Assembly (NCBI GenBank): GCA_022749755.1
Contig: CM040440.1
Location: forward strand, 13,317,269-13,381,268
Length of the DNA: 64,000 nucleotides
Origin: Azadirachta indica
Lineage: Eukaryota > Streptophyta > Magnoliopsida > Sapindales > Meliaceae
Direction of reading: 5' to 3'
A program made the position numbers and the translations under genes. Within the stretch, counting starts at the first letter, position 1. Each line of letters starts with the position of its first letter. A model generated the notes under the pieces. That model made no database searches and was not told the DNA's origin. It worked only from the letters and a program-made list of their open reading frames with translations. Below, in pieces: positions 1 through 13,165 of the stretch.

Positions 1-115
1 ATAGCTAAAGGACCTAGTATCCTCGGAACAGATCCATTACAAATATTCACAACTTCATGTCGACACATTTCTACCAAACAGAGCAACAAGACAGCACAGC
101 AAACTGCACAGCAGT

Positions 116-3100
116 TCATATTCCAATAGACCGTCCCAAGGTCAGCTGGAGTTCAGGCGATCCTTCCATATTCTGCTTCATGATCTCCACTTCCCGCTTA
201 GATGGTATCTGCAAACACCCAGTGAAATTTGTATTAAGAAAATTATTCACATCCCCAAAACAGTAACACCCCAAAATATACGATGGTTATGCGTGCATTT
301 AACCACTTCTCGAGGAAAGGTCAATCCTGCTGTGCACAAAAGAAAAATGCTTTCTTTTCCTTCCCAATGTGTCAGCTAACCCCATTTAATTACAGGGAGG
401 AACGAAAAATTAGGAGAGCACATCAAGTTGTGTGTTCTCAGCTCTTGCCTTGTACTCACGAAAAAAAGAAAAAAATTCTACATTAAGAAAAAATTCTATA
501 TAAGAAAGCAATATGTTTTGGCTCAGAAGCCAAATACAGAGGCATACTGCAGTCAAGAGTGGGTTCAATAAAAGAAAAACATTCACGAAATTTTTCTTCC
601 CCAAAGGCACTCATCCAAATAATGGTAATGAAAATTGACCAAGTTAAACACTGTTAAAGATTGACGGTTTATGTGTTCGCTGGTTCTATCAATATTCTAC
701 TTGAGCTACATAAAAAGCACGGTCAAATTATGACAATGACATGCAAAACTTAAGCAAAATAGCCAAAAGAAAGGGCCACAGAACGTGACAAAGCCAACAA
801 AACTGGAAAGGAGGTGTCAGTCTTGCCTGTACTTGTTCTTAAAAGATCTACATCCATCAAACCATCTTTCAGAATGAACAGCCTACTCAATACCAATTGT
901 ATTTCAGACTCTAGCAGCCAATGTTATATATTATCAACAGCAACACTGATAGGGATGTATTTGAGGTTTTCAAGGAATTAAGATCTTTTCATAGTTGACA
1001 CATTGTGCACTAGACATCCCAGTCTAACCATGATTTGGTGATCGTCTCCATTTAAGTCTCGTAATTTGTTCCTCTTCTCAGCCTCAGCATTGTTGAATGC
1101 AAGCTTCATCTACACAAATATTGTACCATTACTATTTTCTGAGAAGTCCTGCTCCTGAGCAGTCAAGTCATAAGGATCAAAGCAACTTTCAGCATGTCCT
1201 AGTTATATTGATAAGAACCAATTCTATTATGCTGGTGATTTGTTCATATTAAGACCATTACCTTTTTTTTTTCTCCCAATGTTATCAGATACCAAGCTCA
1301 TAAAAGCAACCTCCACTAAATTAATTGAAATGTTGAAGCCAGGACCAGTCAAGAGAATTCACATATCACCAAAGTAGCAGCATGGTCAATCATACCTTGC
1401 ACTGAAGAGCTGTTATTGTAGACCTCAATAAAGCATCTCCCACTATCAATCTCAACTTTTTGACAAAATCATCCCTACTTATCTTCTTGGCCTGACAATA
1501 ATGAAGCAGGATTGATGCATTTGAAACGCTTCAATGAAAGCAGAAACATGGTGACAAGAAATGTTGCTGGACATACCCTGAATAATTCATAATGATTGGT
1601 AATTTGTTCCATATCTGCAGGAGGAACTTTATTAGAGATAGCAGCAAACAACATTGGAAAAGGCATCCAAGGGGATTTAGGAGCCCTTGGAGTGCTTGAA
1701 CTCGAACTAGGAGCCTTTCCCTCAGAACCTCCGTGATCTGAAACTGGATGACTTACATCAACCTAGAAGATAACAGAATGTTAGCAAGCACTCAATGCAA
1801 CTAGGCATGTCATCAAATAAGCTTGTCAATGATATGCAAATTAAGCAATCTCTATTAATAGTAAAATGCCTGCAAAAGAAAAAAATTATGAACATGATCT
1901 GCTCTACGACTGCTAAATAAAATAGATAAAAACATTGCACCTAAGCCTTAAAGTGGAGGACCTTATGAACAATTTCTTATTCATATTTCTCCAATTAGAT
2001 TTTCTTTATCAATCCCTTCACTTTATAATCCTACTTTATTATCATTCTTCTAGCACTAACTCAAAGACAATATAGGTTAAAGGTTATAGCTCCAGGTGTA
2101 AATCTTTCAATAACAATGTCTTAAATGCTCCAGTATCTGATATTAATTCTAAAAATTTTATTTATATATATGTTCTGAACATTGTTGCATAAAATTTCAT
2201 TATTCTTAAATGACTTTTTCTAATCATCACCTCATCAAACACCAGCATCATTCTATGGCCTGCACTGTGCAATCCACTGTCATGTTGACAAAAATCAGAC
2301 CACCATTATTTTAGAAGGCAGACAGATGAACTAAAACAAACCCCTCAAACATCAGTGCCACTAAAACCCACAGCTGTTCTAGATATTCCAAACAGAATGG
2401 ATATAGTGCATAGTGATATGTGTTTTATATAATTAGCAGTTATCTAAATAATAGAAGATGTCTTAAATATCACATGTTCCATGACAAATCGCAAAATCAT
2501 GCATCACTCTCGCTTTTGGATTTTTCAGGGGTTCCTTTTGGCCTGGCCAACTAGACTCGAGTCATTTAAATGTGAAGACCAGTGAATAAGGCCAAATCAA
2601 GCCCTGGAAAAACAAACGACCATCTAAATGCTGTCTCAGGGGTTATCCACAGGTCCAACATACTTGTAACCTAATTTGACACTTCTAACAAATTAATAAA
2701 AAGGACCCAAATTTATATCTAAAGATCCAAATTGTACTTGTGATCCTTCCTCATTATTTCACTTTCAATCATCACTTCAAGTAACAATTTAAGAAAATAT
2801 CTAAAAGATAAATACAGAATAAACTGACATACACAATTAAACAAAAAGCATGATATACATATTTGGGACACTCACAAAATCAGCAGAGGATTCTAATCGC
2901 CAGTGCCCCTGAAGCCCTTGTGACGATGTAGTAAGAGCTGAACCAGCACGCTGACTCTCACTTCCAACCCAATGCCCTGCAGAAACAATATCAAGTGCTA
3001 GTGCTCAAGTACAAAACATATTTTAAGCAAATTCCTGATATTCATCCAGCATCAGCAGAATATACAGCCAACTAAATCATTGAAACAATAGTAGCATAAC

Positions 3101-5871
3101 AATTGATCTCTTAAATGCTAAAAGCCCAACCAAATTGGAGATATCTTCACAAATCATGAATCAAGCCTTAACAACTTTTAACCATTGATGTCCAAGACCA
3201 AGAAATTGGATGGTTTGAAGTGGATTTTCTGATTCTGACCATCAAAATTACTCGCCATGTAGCATCCGGGATATGAGCAATTGTTCATTGAACACACACA
3301 TATAACTTTCAAGCATAGAAATTCAATTTTCATGTTAGGAAACAAAATCCAAAAGCAGATAAAATGATTTCTATAAGAATAATATTCACCTTCAGCATTG
3401 GAAGAAACTTTGAAACTAACAACAAATTCTGGAAAAATATGGGTATTCATATTCATATTCCAGACTATGTAATGTCCTGGATTTTGAAGATCATCAACTC
3501 CACTATCAAAATCCTCAGTGCTGGGATGAAATTGCTTAGTTCCAGGGCACAGAGGCTCCATATTACCCATTATTACACAGCAAAATAACATGTATCGTAC
3601 TCCATTTTCGTCAACATCACAATAACTTGCACTGTAAACAAATCCAACGTTCAATCAGTTTTTTTCGGGAATCCAAAATTAAATATCACAGGAAGAGAAG
3701 CATAGGCCATGAATATTATAAGACAAAGTACAGGAATAAAGAAAATATCAATACACATTTTTTTATCACTCAGTAACTCCAATAGAGAAAAGGAAGAGCA
3801 AACATGCAGCAAATAACCTCTCTTCAAAGACAAAATTACTTAGCAACTAGCAACTGCAACATAAATTGCAAAAAAACGATATACCTTATAAAAGGAGGAT
3901 AACAAAAAATAAGGATATACTATAAAGAGAATCTCATGATGGAAATTGCAATAATCATATGATTTAATCATCGTCAATAAGTTAACAACACTATCCAGGA
4001 CTAAACAGTACATGATTTTATTAGACTCATTATTATAAATATAAAAAATCCACACATTGATAGTGTGGATTAAAATGGCTTCTTACCAGTTTCAAAATTA
4101 TCAAAGAGACGACAAAAAAGTAAAAGCCAATTTACTAAATCCACAAATAAATGATATGACAACTATAAACTAGTCATTCAACTTTGCCATCTTCCACTAC
4201 AGTGCTTGAGAATATCCCTAATGACTAACAACCTTCTTCAAAACGAACATCTCAACCATATATTCCAGATAGACCACACTGGCCCAAGGCACAATCCTCT
4301 CATTCACTTTCAATTCTTTTGCCCTCTCAAATTCAATTCATTTATTTTAAAAGAGTATCAAACCCAAGAACATGTCGTTTTTCACTTAAGACAAGGTTTA
4401 AATTATTCTAGTAATAAAATGCAACATTTGCATACATATTCATGTAAAAAAGATTTGTTGAATATAAAAGAATAGTCAAACCTGGTGTCAGGGAAGGCAG
4501 TGAGATGGACGCCACTGCCATATTTGGACTTAGTTGTGGAAGTTCCACAGTGCCCAAGCCCATACGTCATAATTGTAGATAGTGCTCCTTTTGAAGTTGC
4601 TAGCCAAGCATGTCGAACATTTGCATCTCCACGATACTTTTTTGTAATCTCGAGCTGCTTCTCAAAAAGCTCAAATCTAGCTAGCATTGAAGCACTAGAA
4701 CAGCGTTGTATATCAAGGACGTCTACACCAGCAAAAGGGCTCATACCCTTTAGAAAAATATTCCACACAGCATCAGATTCCAGCTTTTCATCAACAATTC
4801 CATTCTTGATGACTGCACAAGTCTTAATATTTTGATTTTCTTCGCTTGTTTCATCCGATTTTGCTTCAGGTTTCCGATTGCAACTATCCTCAACTTCCAC
4901 AACATATTGGTTACCAGCAGATTTTGAAGCAATTTGAATCTGCTTGATAAAAGCATTCGACTCCCCACTACATTCTTTCAACTTGGACTGATCCATTCCA
5001 GCTATGTCAATTTCAAGTTGCAGCTTGATTTCATGGGGGCCACTAGCCTCCCCAAACGTCGGTTCAGGATCTTTTCTGCCTTCAATTTGGCAGTCATATG
5101 ATTCATCACTGTCAGCATAAATTTCTGGGAAGAAACAAGAACCTGCTTCGTCAATCCAAGCAATTGGCACTTGTGCACCTGTTTTTTTATTTTATAGGAA
5201 ACAAAAGAATCTGATTAGTACGAAATGGAGAGATACTAAAGTGAACCAGAGGTCCACAAGGACAACCAAAACATCCCTCTAACAGTTAACTATTGACTAT
5301 GTAAACAAACTAACATATTTATTACCAATAAGCATATAATTCCCAAAATTCACAGAAAAGACAGAGGACTGCCAATAAATAAAATTAACCCAAGATCCCT
5401 TCTAGTTGTAACTAATGAAGAAGATAGAAATGCACCTGTTTTCAAGTCCAATTGAATCATGTGCAAAAAATCAAGCACAAAACTACGACCGTCTAACTCA
5501 AACTCAACAGCTGCCTTCTTTACTTCAAGATCTTTCCTCAAAGCAGCAATTATATGCTTAGGAAAATCAGACCATTCACCATTCTCATAATACATGAGAC
5601 GTTGTGGAATCCCAGTTTTTGTAAAATTAGAATAACAACGGAGTAAGGATCTTCTAAAATGGTGCCCACTCACAACTTTTCTCTGACATCCATTTAACTT
5701 CCTTCGCTTTCCAAGCTTTTGGATTGACGAATTCAAGCTGGACCACTGCGAGAACACAGTGGGGGAAGCTCCAGCAAGATACGATGCATACCGAGCTGCT
5801 CGCTTTCTCTTTAGTCCGAGCACAACTTTACGACTAGTACTATCCAATACCTTTGCGATCTTTGGATCCAT
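116..5871 (-). CDS. RCD1: RCD1/SRO1-type WWE-PARP-RST protein, 7 coding exons
   Basis: The exons join in frame, read from high to low coordinate: 5871-5436, 5178-4482, 3631-3390, 2976-2876, 1762-1577, 1491-1396 and 208-116. All introns are GT-AG and the product is 616 residues, against about 590 for Arabidopsis RCD1. Basic nuclear-localisation-like runs (KRKRAARY near residue 21, KRRK at 55) precede a WWE domain at about 75-146 ([23 protein letters not shown]). A PARP-like fold follows at about 245-455 ([45 protein letters not shown]). The C-terminal RST domain at about 520-586 ([36 protein letters not shown]) binds transcription factors such as DREB2A in this family. RCD1 acts in the nucleus in oxidative-stress and hormone responses, and its PARP fold is considered catalytically inactive. 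The start is the first ATG in frame with the conserved N-terminus. The leader lies on separate upstream exons. Confidence 0.95.
978..1109 (-). other. RCD1: Possible alternative last coding exon of RCD1
   Basis: A canonical acceptor (TTTGTGTAG) is followed by an open frame of 43 codons and TAA, in the phase left by the exon ending at 1396. Using it would replace the conserved 30-residue tail coded at 208-116 and give a 629-residue protein. The peptide is charged ([19 protein letters not shown]). If neither last exon is spliced on, reading through the donor gives one extra Val and a TGA at 1392-1390. The exon is inferred from frame and splice signals only. Confidence 0.5.
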
Positions 5872-8116
5872 TTTTATCTCTACCTACTAGATCAATCCCT
5901 ATCAAAAACGTTAAAACCAAGGGTTCAAATATAGAGATATACAATAATCCTAATCTACCCTTCCACTTGACTCAGAGAAACAGTGCCATCCAAGTAAGTT
6001 GGGAAACCCTGCACAATAGAAACTAGTTAGGCTACCTGAGATAACAGATGAAATTACACTTTATAGACGAGAATTTGTAAAATGAAGATGCAGGACTTAA
6101 GGATCCATAAAACAACATATCACAACAAAAACACTTCAAAAATTACAGAACGATAGAACAGACCCTAATAAAGGATTTTTGACATCCTCAATCAATTTTA
6201 TGTCTCCATAAAAGATAGACCTCCAAAGCCCATGACAAGAAGTACAACAGTAGAATAAGTGGAAACATCCAAATTATATACTAACAATGAAATGGTAGTA
6301 CAGATCTCTCAACCATGCACCAAAATGTGGTAGCAAAAAGGCTAGAGTTATCACATAATTCCTTCCAAATGTAATAATGATCTTCATTTAACAACTTATT
6401 GACATAACAAGGTAACAACAAAAACAATGAAATGCACACTGTTCTTTCTCCTTAAGAAAATTATCATGAGAAATTAGACATATCCAAATATAAGAAGCTT
6501 TTCCTATATCTATTTTCCTGTGCAGTTCATTGTATCATGACAAGATGAAAACACAAAAGACGGCAAAATATAGCATTTTAGAACCAATTTTACCATAATT
6601 AGGTAATGTGAAGCCTTTTATGGGCAATTATGTGACAACCGCAGAAAGAATACCAGCCAGTGCACAATTCCTTTCCATCACAGCTTTTGGGAAGTTTTAA
6701 AAAATAGTGTAAAACATGTGGAATGGTACAGCACCATCTGTTATTGATATCTAAAGGACAAAATAAATAAAGATTAAATAGAATAGTAGAGCTGAAAAAC
6801 AGAATGTTGCTTTAGGCTTCATAAATGGGTTCCTTTCTACACATAGTGCAAGCAAATAACTTCTTTTTTAAGAAGTATATAGATACAAATTAAAAATACA
6901 ATAAGAATCATCAAAAAAAATGCAATCAATAAAATGACACAAAGTTAGTATACTATCTAACACATAAAAACATGCACTTCAACCAGACTAAAATTATTAG
7001 AGCCTACCAGCAGGAGGACACTAAAACTGTTAACTGAACTAGCACATACGATGCAGTGAACATTTATAGCATCACTCACATCAACCAAAGATTGCAAAGC
7101 CAACTCAAGAAATATGGCAAGCAATTAAATGAATAAATTGAGCAAGAATAACACATACCTAGCACCACAGTTAGCATTCATGCTGTACATGTTCCTCTTC
7201 TTTTTTTAAGATGGCAACTGAATTCACAGAAGAATAGCCACTCCCTTATTTATCTACAACGAGAAATAGCTGTGCTCCTATACCATCCAATAAAAATATA
7301 CAAAACTCATATTTATAACCCAAAAAGGAAATACACTTCCCAGTGGTAAGTATACACACTCAAAAATATTTTCCTGGTAAGTTTTAAGTACAACAATTTT
7401 TTTTTTCCTTTTGCAACTGACGCTAAATAAATTAAACATGTTCAACATCAGTTGCAAAACATGTAATTACAAAGTCAAAGTAAGCCTAAAAATTGCAATC
7501 AAAAGCAACATAAACAACAAAATTAAAAGATAATAATTTCTTCTCACAGATCATAGAAACAATTGCAAAATAACATCATAAAATAATACTAGCCAGCAAA
7601 CAAAAACCTCATCAATTTCTTAATTTTTCAAAACTGTAGTTGACCCTTGTAACCTATGAATTAGCAAATAAACTTGAAAACTGCACACATCTTGAAACTA
7701 TCAACATCAAAATCCCCAAGCCAAAACCCTAGTTAATATTGGTCAAATAAGTATTCACAAAAAAAATTAAAATCCAAAATTCAACGCCTATGAATAAACT
7801 TAATTAACTCAAAAATTCCACCAAAATCGCTAATTTTTCACCAAAACAAGAGAGATCGTAACAAATTCAACCCCAAAAACTCATATCAGCTTAAATCGAC
7901 TCCGATCTGATAGATTATCCATTCAAATCAAAACTTCAAAAAATAAACAACCAGACACGCATCCGTAAATGAAAAAATACAACCAAAACACCTTGAAAAC
8001 CTAAAATCTACAACTTAAAAACAATAAAACAACAAAAACGAGAAAATAAAAAATAAAATCCATAAAATTACCCAAAAATGCAAAAAAAATAAAAAGATAT
8101 CATTACCTGTGAACAT
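5872..8116 (-). other. RCD1 5' leader exons and long leader intron
   Basis: Reading leftwards, a donor CACAG|GTAATG at 8107/8106 and an acceptor TTGTGCAG|GGTTT at 6009/6008 bracket an intron of about 2.1 kb (6009-8106). This intron lies wholly in the 5' untranslated leader. The second leader exon is 6008-5872, directly before the start ATG. The intron is AT-rich and I see no coding exon or mobile element in it. The 5' end of the first leader exon is not defined; it probably lies in or beyond the GA/CT tracts at 8218-8402. Two short upstream ORFs start at 8116 (crossing the splice) and at 5989. Confidence 0.7.
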
Positions 8117-8217
8117 AAAAACCAGTTTCGATTTTCGTTTGGATTTGGTGCGGGTTAATTTTCATGAGAGACGGTTTTTCATTTAAATTTTAATTTTAAT
8201 TTAATTTTCAATTTTTT

Positions 8218-8402
8218 TTAAGAGAGAGAGAAAGAGAGATTGCAAACCCTAACCCGTGAAAACAAAGAGGAACAGCTGGATGGATACGACGCCGTTAGTG
8301 ATAAAAAAACCAAAGAGGCCTTGACTTGGAGCGGTGTGTGTAATCTAAGTCGGCGGTTTCTCTCTCTTTCTCTCTCTCTATCTCTCTCTCTCTCTCTCTC
8401 CC
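8218..8402. promoter_or_regulatory. GA tract, telo-box and CT microsatellite at the RCD1 5' end
   Basis: A GA-rich tract (about 8220-8240) is followed by a telo-box, AAACCCTAA at 8244-8252. A CT-rich microsatellite with few interruptions runs over about 8359-8402. Reading in the RCD1 direction, the CT tract becomes GA. Such tracts and telo-boxes are common in plant core promoters and leaders. They are known binding sites for BPC/GAGA-type and TRB-type proteins. Further upstream of the gene, a TGACGTGG element occurs at 8598-8605. Confidence 0.55.
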
Positions 8403-11400
8403 TCCTTAGTGAATTTCCTTGGGCTGTCTTTTTTCCTTGGACGAAAAGCAAGACAGCAAACGTAGAATTAGCATTTCCAAGGGAGAAACGATAACATCAC
8501 CCATCACCGGTGTTTTTAATTCCTCACCCGCTTTGATTGAGTAGGTTGACTTGAAGATTATTAGCGTAGGAAAGAGATGTGATTGGCTATTTGGCTATGA
8601 CGTGGACAGGTATCGGTGACGACGTGCGGTTCTTTTGTCTTTTTATTTGGGGAATACGACTTTGTAATTAATGAGGATAAGTACTCGAGGGTATTTTGGG
8701 AATTTCGCTAAATCTTTTATTCTTCGAATGAAAACTCATTTTAACCTAATAAAATACTCTCTGCACCTAAAATAAAATAATTGGAAATGGAATCCCTTGG
8801 AAAATACGTGACATGTACATTAAATGATTATTTTTATAATAGTTAATTTCAAATTAGGTGCATACGTGATGAATAAAATCATCTTATAAATATATTAAAT
8901 TATTTTTATTACCACCAATATTTTTATGATTATTAATTTTAAATTAAATATGTGTATGACAAAATTTTATTAAATATAATAACAACTTTGAGTATAATTG
9001 ATATTATTTTTAAAATATTATCGTTTATAAAATTTACGTTTTGAGTAAGTTATAGGACAACGGTTATTTAATACAATAGTTATATTTAAACCGTTGAATT
9101 ATTTAAAATATAATTAATTGGTCAATTTAAAATAAAGATGATTTTATAAATTGAAATGAAAAATTCCACCTTCTATAAATGTATTTATCGTATATCAGTT
9201 GTATTTTTTTATCGGTACTGTTACAGAATAATGCTGAGTTGTTAGAGCAGAAGAAGTGGGGCCAATGAGCAAAGAAAATGAACTTGAGAGGGTTCTTTCA
9301 GAATATCAATGTAATCTATAGATGTACCATCATATGAAAGCAAGTGGGCCCAATGGAAAGAGGGTTCATTAGGTGGGCCCAAAAAAATATTTCTTAACCT
9401 TACCTCATAACAATACTAATTCTAAGTTCATACCTTTATTCTTTTTTATCGTACAAAACAAAGCTACTAAGAAGAATTCATAACTCACACGAGAATAATG
9501 TTACAGTATAATTGTTTTCTTTTTTTAATTATTGTTATAAAATATTAAAAAAAGTTTTATTTTAATTAGTTATTAAATTTAATTTAAAAATTGGAGAAAA
9601 TCGATTGTATGATACAGTAATTGTATTGTAATTTTATCCGTTATACGATCATATAGAATTTTTTTAATATATTACATAAATTTTAAGAATATAAATAAAT
9701 TAATAGGTCACATTATAATTATTATTCCAAAGATATCAATGTCAATTAGATGGTTTGCTTGCAATTGTGATATTTGTTGTAAAATGATTTTGACAATATT
9801 CCACATTTTTAAACATCGTTCAACAATATAATATAATGTTATTATGCTAACATTGAATGTTACTCATAAATTATTATATATATATATTGTAAATAATTAA
9901 AAAAATAATAATATTATTATTTATTTTAAATAATTATCTTGAATTTTTAATTCCAATAGCATAATTATTTTTTCCGTGTAAAAGAACGTAAACTATGAAC
10001 ATTGATAATTTAATATTTTATGTTAAACTTGTCGAAGAAGTAAAAGTAATAAATACGATCTTATATAAGAAAATAAATATTTTTATTAATAAATTGATTT
10101 GAAATTTTTTCTGGGTATGTCAAGATAATATCTGATGTTGAGTGTCACCTAAAGCCAGTATATTCTTTTAAGTAAAATTTTTTAGAATAAATATTTTACA
10201 AATAAAATTTTTATAATTGGAGTTTTTTTGTTTGAAAATGTAAATAAAGTTTATAATAAAAGTTTATAATAAAAGTTTATTAATTATTTAGTTATTAAAA
10301 TATCTTTTAATAAAAATTTTGTAATTATTTTAATAAACAAAATTTTAATATTATATTAAAAAAATAACACAAAATTATTAAAATAAAATACGGACATTTC
10401 AAATAATTTAACCTTTTAAAAAAACTAAAAAAATCTTTATTGTCAAAAGTAAAATAATTTTTTAACCCTTAAAAGGTTTTTTTACAGTAATAATCAAAAA
10501 ATAAAAAAAAAATTGAAAAGAGTTTTTAATATTAAAAAAACTCCGTAACTAATTAAAACACTATACCGATCGAGCACTTAGTGCTAAGTGCTTAACTTTC
10601 TTCCAATTAGAAAAATATTCGAGTCTCCACCTAATTATTAGGATATGCTTTTAAAAAAATTACATTTTCTTAAAATGACAGAGAACATATTATGACATTT
10701 AAAAAAATTAATTTTTAATAAACATTTATTGAATAAATAAATAATTAAGAAAGGCGACAATCATAGCAACATCTAGTGCTGGAGTTATTTTTATTGTTCT
10801 TACTTTACTTATATTATAATTATATATATATTAAAATCGTATACAATGATATTTTATTTTATTTGTAATATATTAATAACATTATATCATAAAATACTAT
10901 AAAAATTAATAAATAATATAAATATTATTAAAATTATTTTCATAGGCCAAATTATTGCACGAAAGCACAATAATAATTGAAGCATCAAAGTTAAGGGTTT
11001 GCGTAAATATTTTAAAAGTTAATAGAATTAGAATATTTTTCCGTCCAAACTTATTTTAAAGATGTCAATATTTATTTCCTGTTGTAAAATATGTAACATA
11101 CAATTTTGACAACAAAATAATTTTAAACTGAAAAATTAGGAGCAGTTTGTTTTTTTCATTCAACAGAAGTTAAAATAAATTCTTTAAATATGGAAATATT
11201 TCTCAAAAATATAATTTTAATCAATAATAGAGATGTAGTTATTTTATAGCATTGTGTGCTAAAATGTAAAACTATTTGTATGTGAATTATTTGGATTTGA
11301 CATCTCTAATGTGATGAACATGATTTGGGCCCCTTATGATTTAAAGGTTTTGGGAGGCACCCAAAAGGTACGTTTCTACAAATGACTTGAATTGAACTAA

Positions 11401-12025
11401 TAATATATTATGAATTGAATTAAATTAATACTACATGATGTTTGATGGAGAATATGATAAAAAAAATTAATATTATTTTAATTTTAGCCAATATTTATCA
11501 CCGTAGGCCAAAACTATTGGTCATTAAAATATTGAAATTGTAATTCTTATCATAATTCTTGTTGATCAATCTATCACTATCTATCAAAATAATGATAATT
11601 AGAAAATTTAATCTCTTATAAATTGTTGTTAAACAATGAAACGTAGAGGTATATATCACCATCACCATTAGGTAAAACAACAAGTGAGAAAGAGAATGGC
11701 AATAATGAAGCATGACAGTGATAGTACACCTTTGATCGAGCACTGTTCATCCATGGACAAAATTTCCAACTCTTATTTATGAATGAAACTATTTCAAAGA
11801 CTATTGTAACATCTTGGGTCCAAAATTAAAAAAACATCGTCTTCTTTGAACATACAACCCATCACAAATTTAATTTTAAATTTTATAATCTTATGCGAGC
11901 TCAGTATCCACATTTATTTCAGACAAGTGCATGAATTTTGGGGATGAAATTCTTATAAAGGGAAAATATGGAGACATTGCAAAACAAGTGTCAAGAAATA
12001 ATACTAAAATAATAACTAAAAAAGT

Positions 12026-12062
12026 GAGGCGGTGCCTCTTCTTCCAATTTAAGGCGGTGCCT
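12026..12062. repeat. Duplicated GGCGGTGCCT motif, first copy palindromic
   Basis: GAGGCGGTGCCTC (12026-12038) is a perfect 5-bp inverted repeat around GGT. A second AAGGCGGTGCCT follows at 12051-12062. This is a GC-rich island in AT-rich DNA and could be the edge of an old repeat. Its function is unknown. Confidence 0.5.
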
Positions 12063-13115
12063 ATTATATATATAATATTTTAATTTGAAAAGTAAAATTG
12101 AAAGCAAATTAAACAAAAGCAATTAAGGTCCCAAAGAGAGAAAGGTGAAGAGAAAAAGAGAAAGGTGAAGAGAAAAAAGCTAAGAAGAAGAAGAGAAGAA
12201 AATAAAATGAAAAAAAGAGGAGAAAAGAAAAATAGGAAGAAAGACTTTTTAAAAAATAGAAAAAATACAAGAAAATATATTGACAAGTTGAATTAGTATC
12301 TAAAAATATAGTGAATGGTATATTTATTAAATTAGGGCAATTTGATTCTTATATTTGTGATACATATCAAGTTTTGAATAAGTTTTAGCACTAAACTATT
12401 GAAACTTGTATTTTAGAATAATACAGTAGCGAAAAACCTAGAGAACCTCAAAATTTTCAAATATTGAGCTACATGGTTGTAAATGGATACTTTTAAAATA
12501 CTATGTCTTTATAATATATTTTAAATGTTAATCATATTATGATTGATTTGTATATTGATGTATTTATTTGCGTTGCATAAAAAGTGAAATTATACATGAT
12601 ATCCAATGGTTGTGTAAAAGTGATTGTTATTTATTTGAATGTTATTTGTGATTGTTTAAAACTCTCAATATGTACCTATCTCCCAGTAATAAGATTAAGA
12701 TTTTGAGGACTTAAAGAAATATATGTATATGATATGAATATGAATTCTGTTCTCCTCGATTAAGGATATGAAGCCGTTGGGTTAAGTATGATTTTTTCAC
12801 TTGAGCAATGGTATCTTCACCAAGCATGATTATTTTCCCAAGTAGTAGTTGGGTACAAATTTGAATTGCTTATGATGATATATATTCTCATTATGTAATT
12901 GACATACTATTTATGTAGAATTTAATGATATTTTATAATAATACATAAAAATATATTTTTTTATAACTTATATCCACTTATGAAGTTATAAGGTCATTGT
13001 TTTCTCTATTTTTCTATTTCTCTCTACATCATGTAGGATTTCATGGAAGATGCAATTTTAGTAAATGAGATTGAGACAACTCTACATATACTGCATAAAA
13101 ATATTTTGAGCAAGT

Positions 13116-13165
13116 CATGTGTGTGTGTATATCTATGTATGTATGTGTCTATGTATGTATATCTG
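13116..13165. repeat. TG / TATG-rich simple sequence
   Basis: An imperfect run of GTGTGTGTGT followed by repeated TATGTATG and CTATGTATG units. The ORF read through it is low-complexity and is not a gene. Confidence 0.7.

Noticed and set aside
283..610. Short ORFs on both strands downstream of RCD1
   Set aside because: They lie in the RCD1 last intron or 3' region, overlap each other and show no protein similarity.
4485..4835. 116-codon ORF on the plus strand
   Set aside because: It is antisense to the PARP-coding exon of RCD1, whose minus-strand frame is clearly conserved.
8218..8494. ORFs rich in Arg-Glu or Ser-Leu repeats
   Set aside because: They are translations of GA/CT microsatellite sequence at the RCD1 5' end.
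12080..12286. Phe/Leu-rich 68-codon ORF on the minus strand
   Set aside because: It reads through a purine-rich tract on the other strand and is low-complexity.
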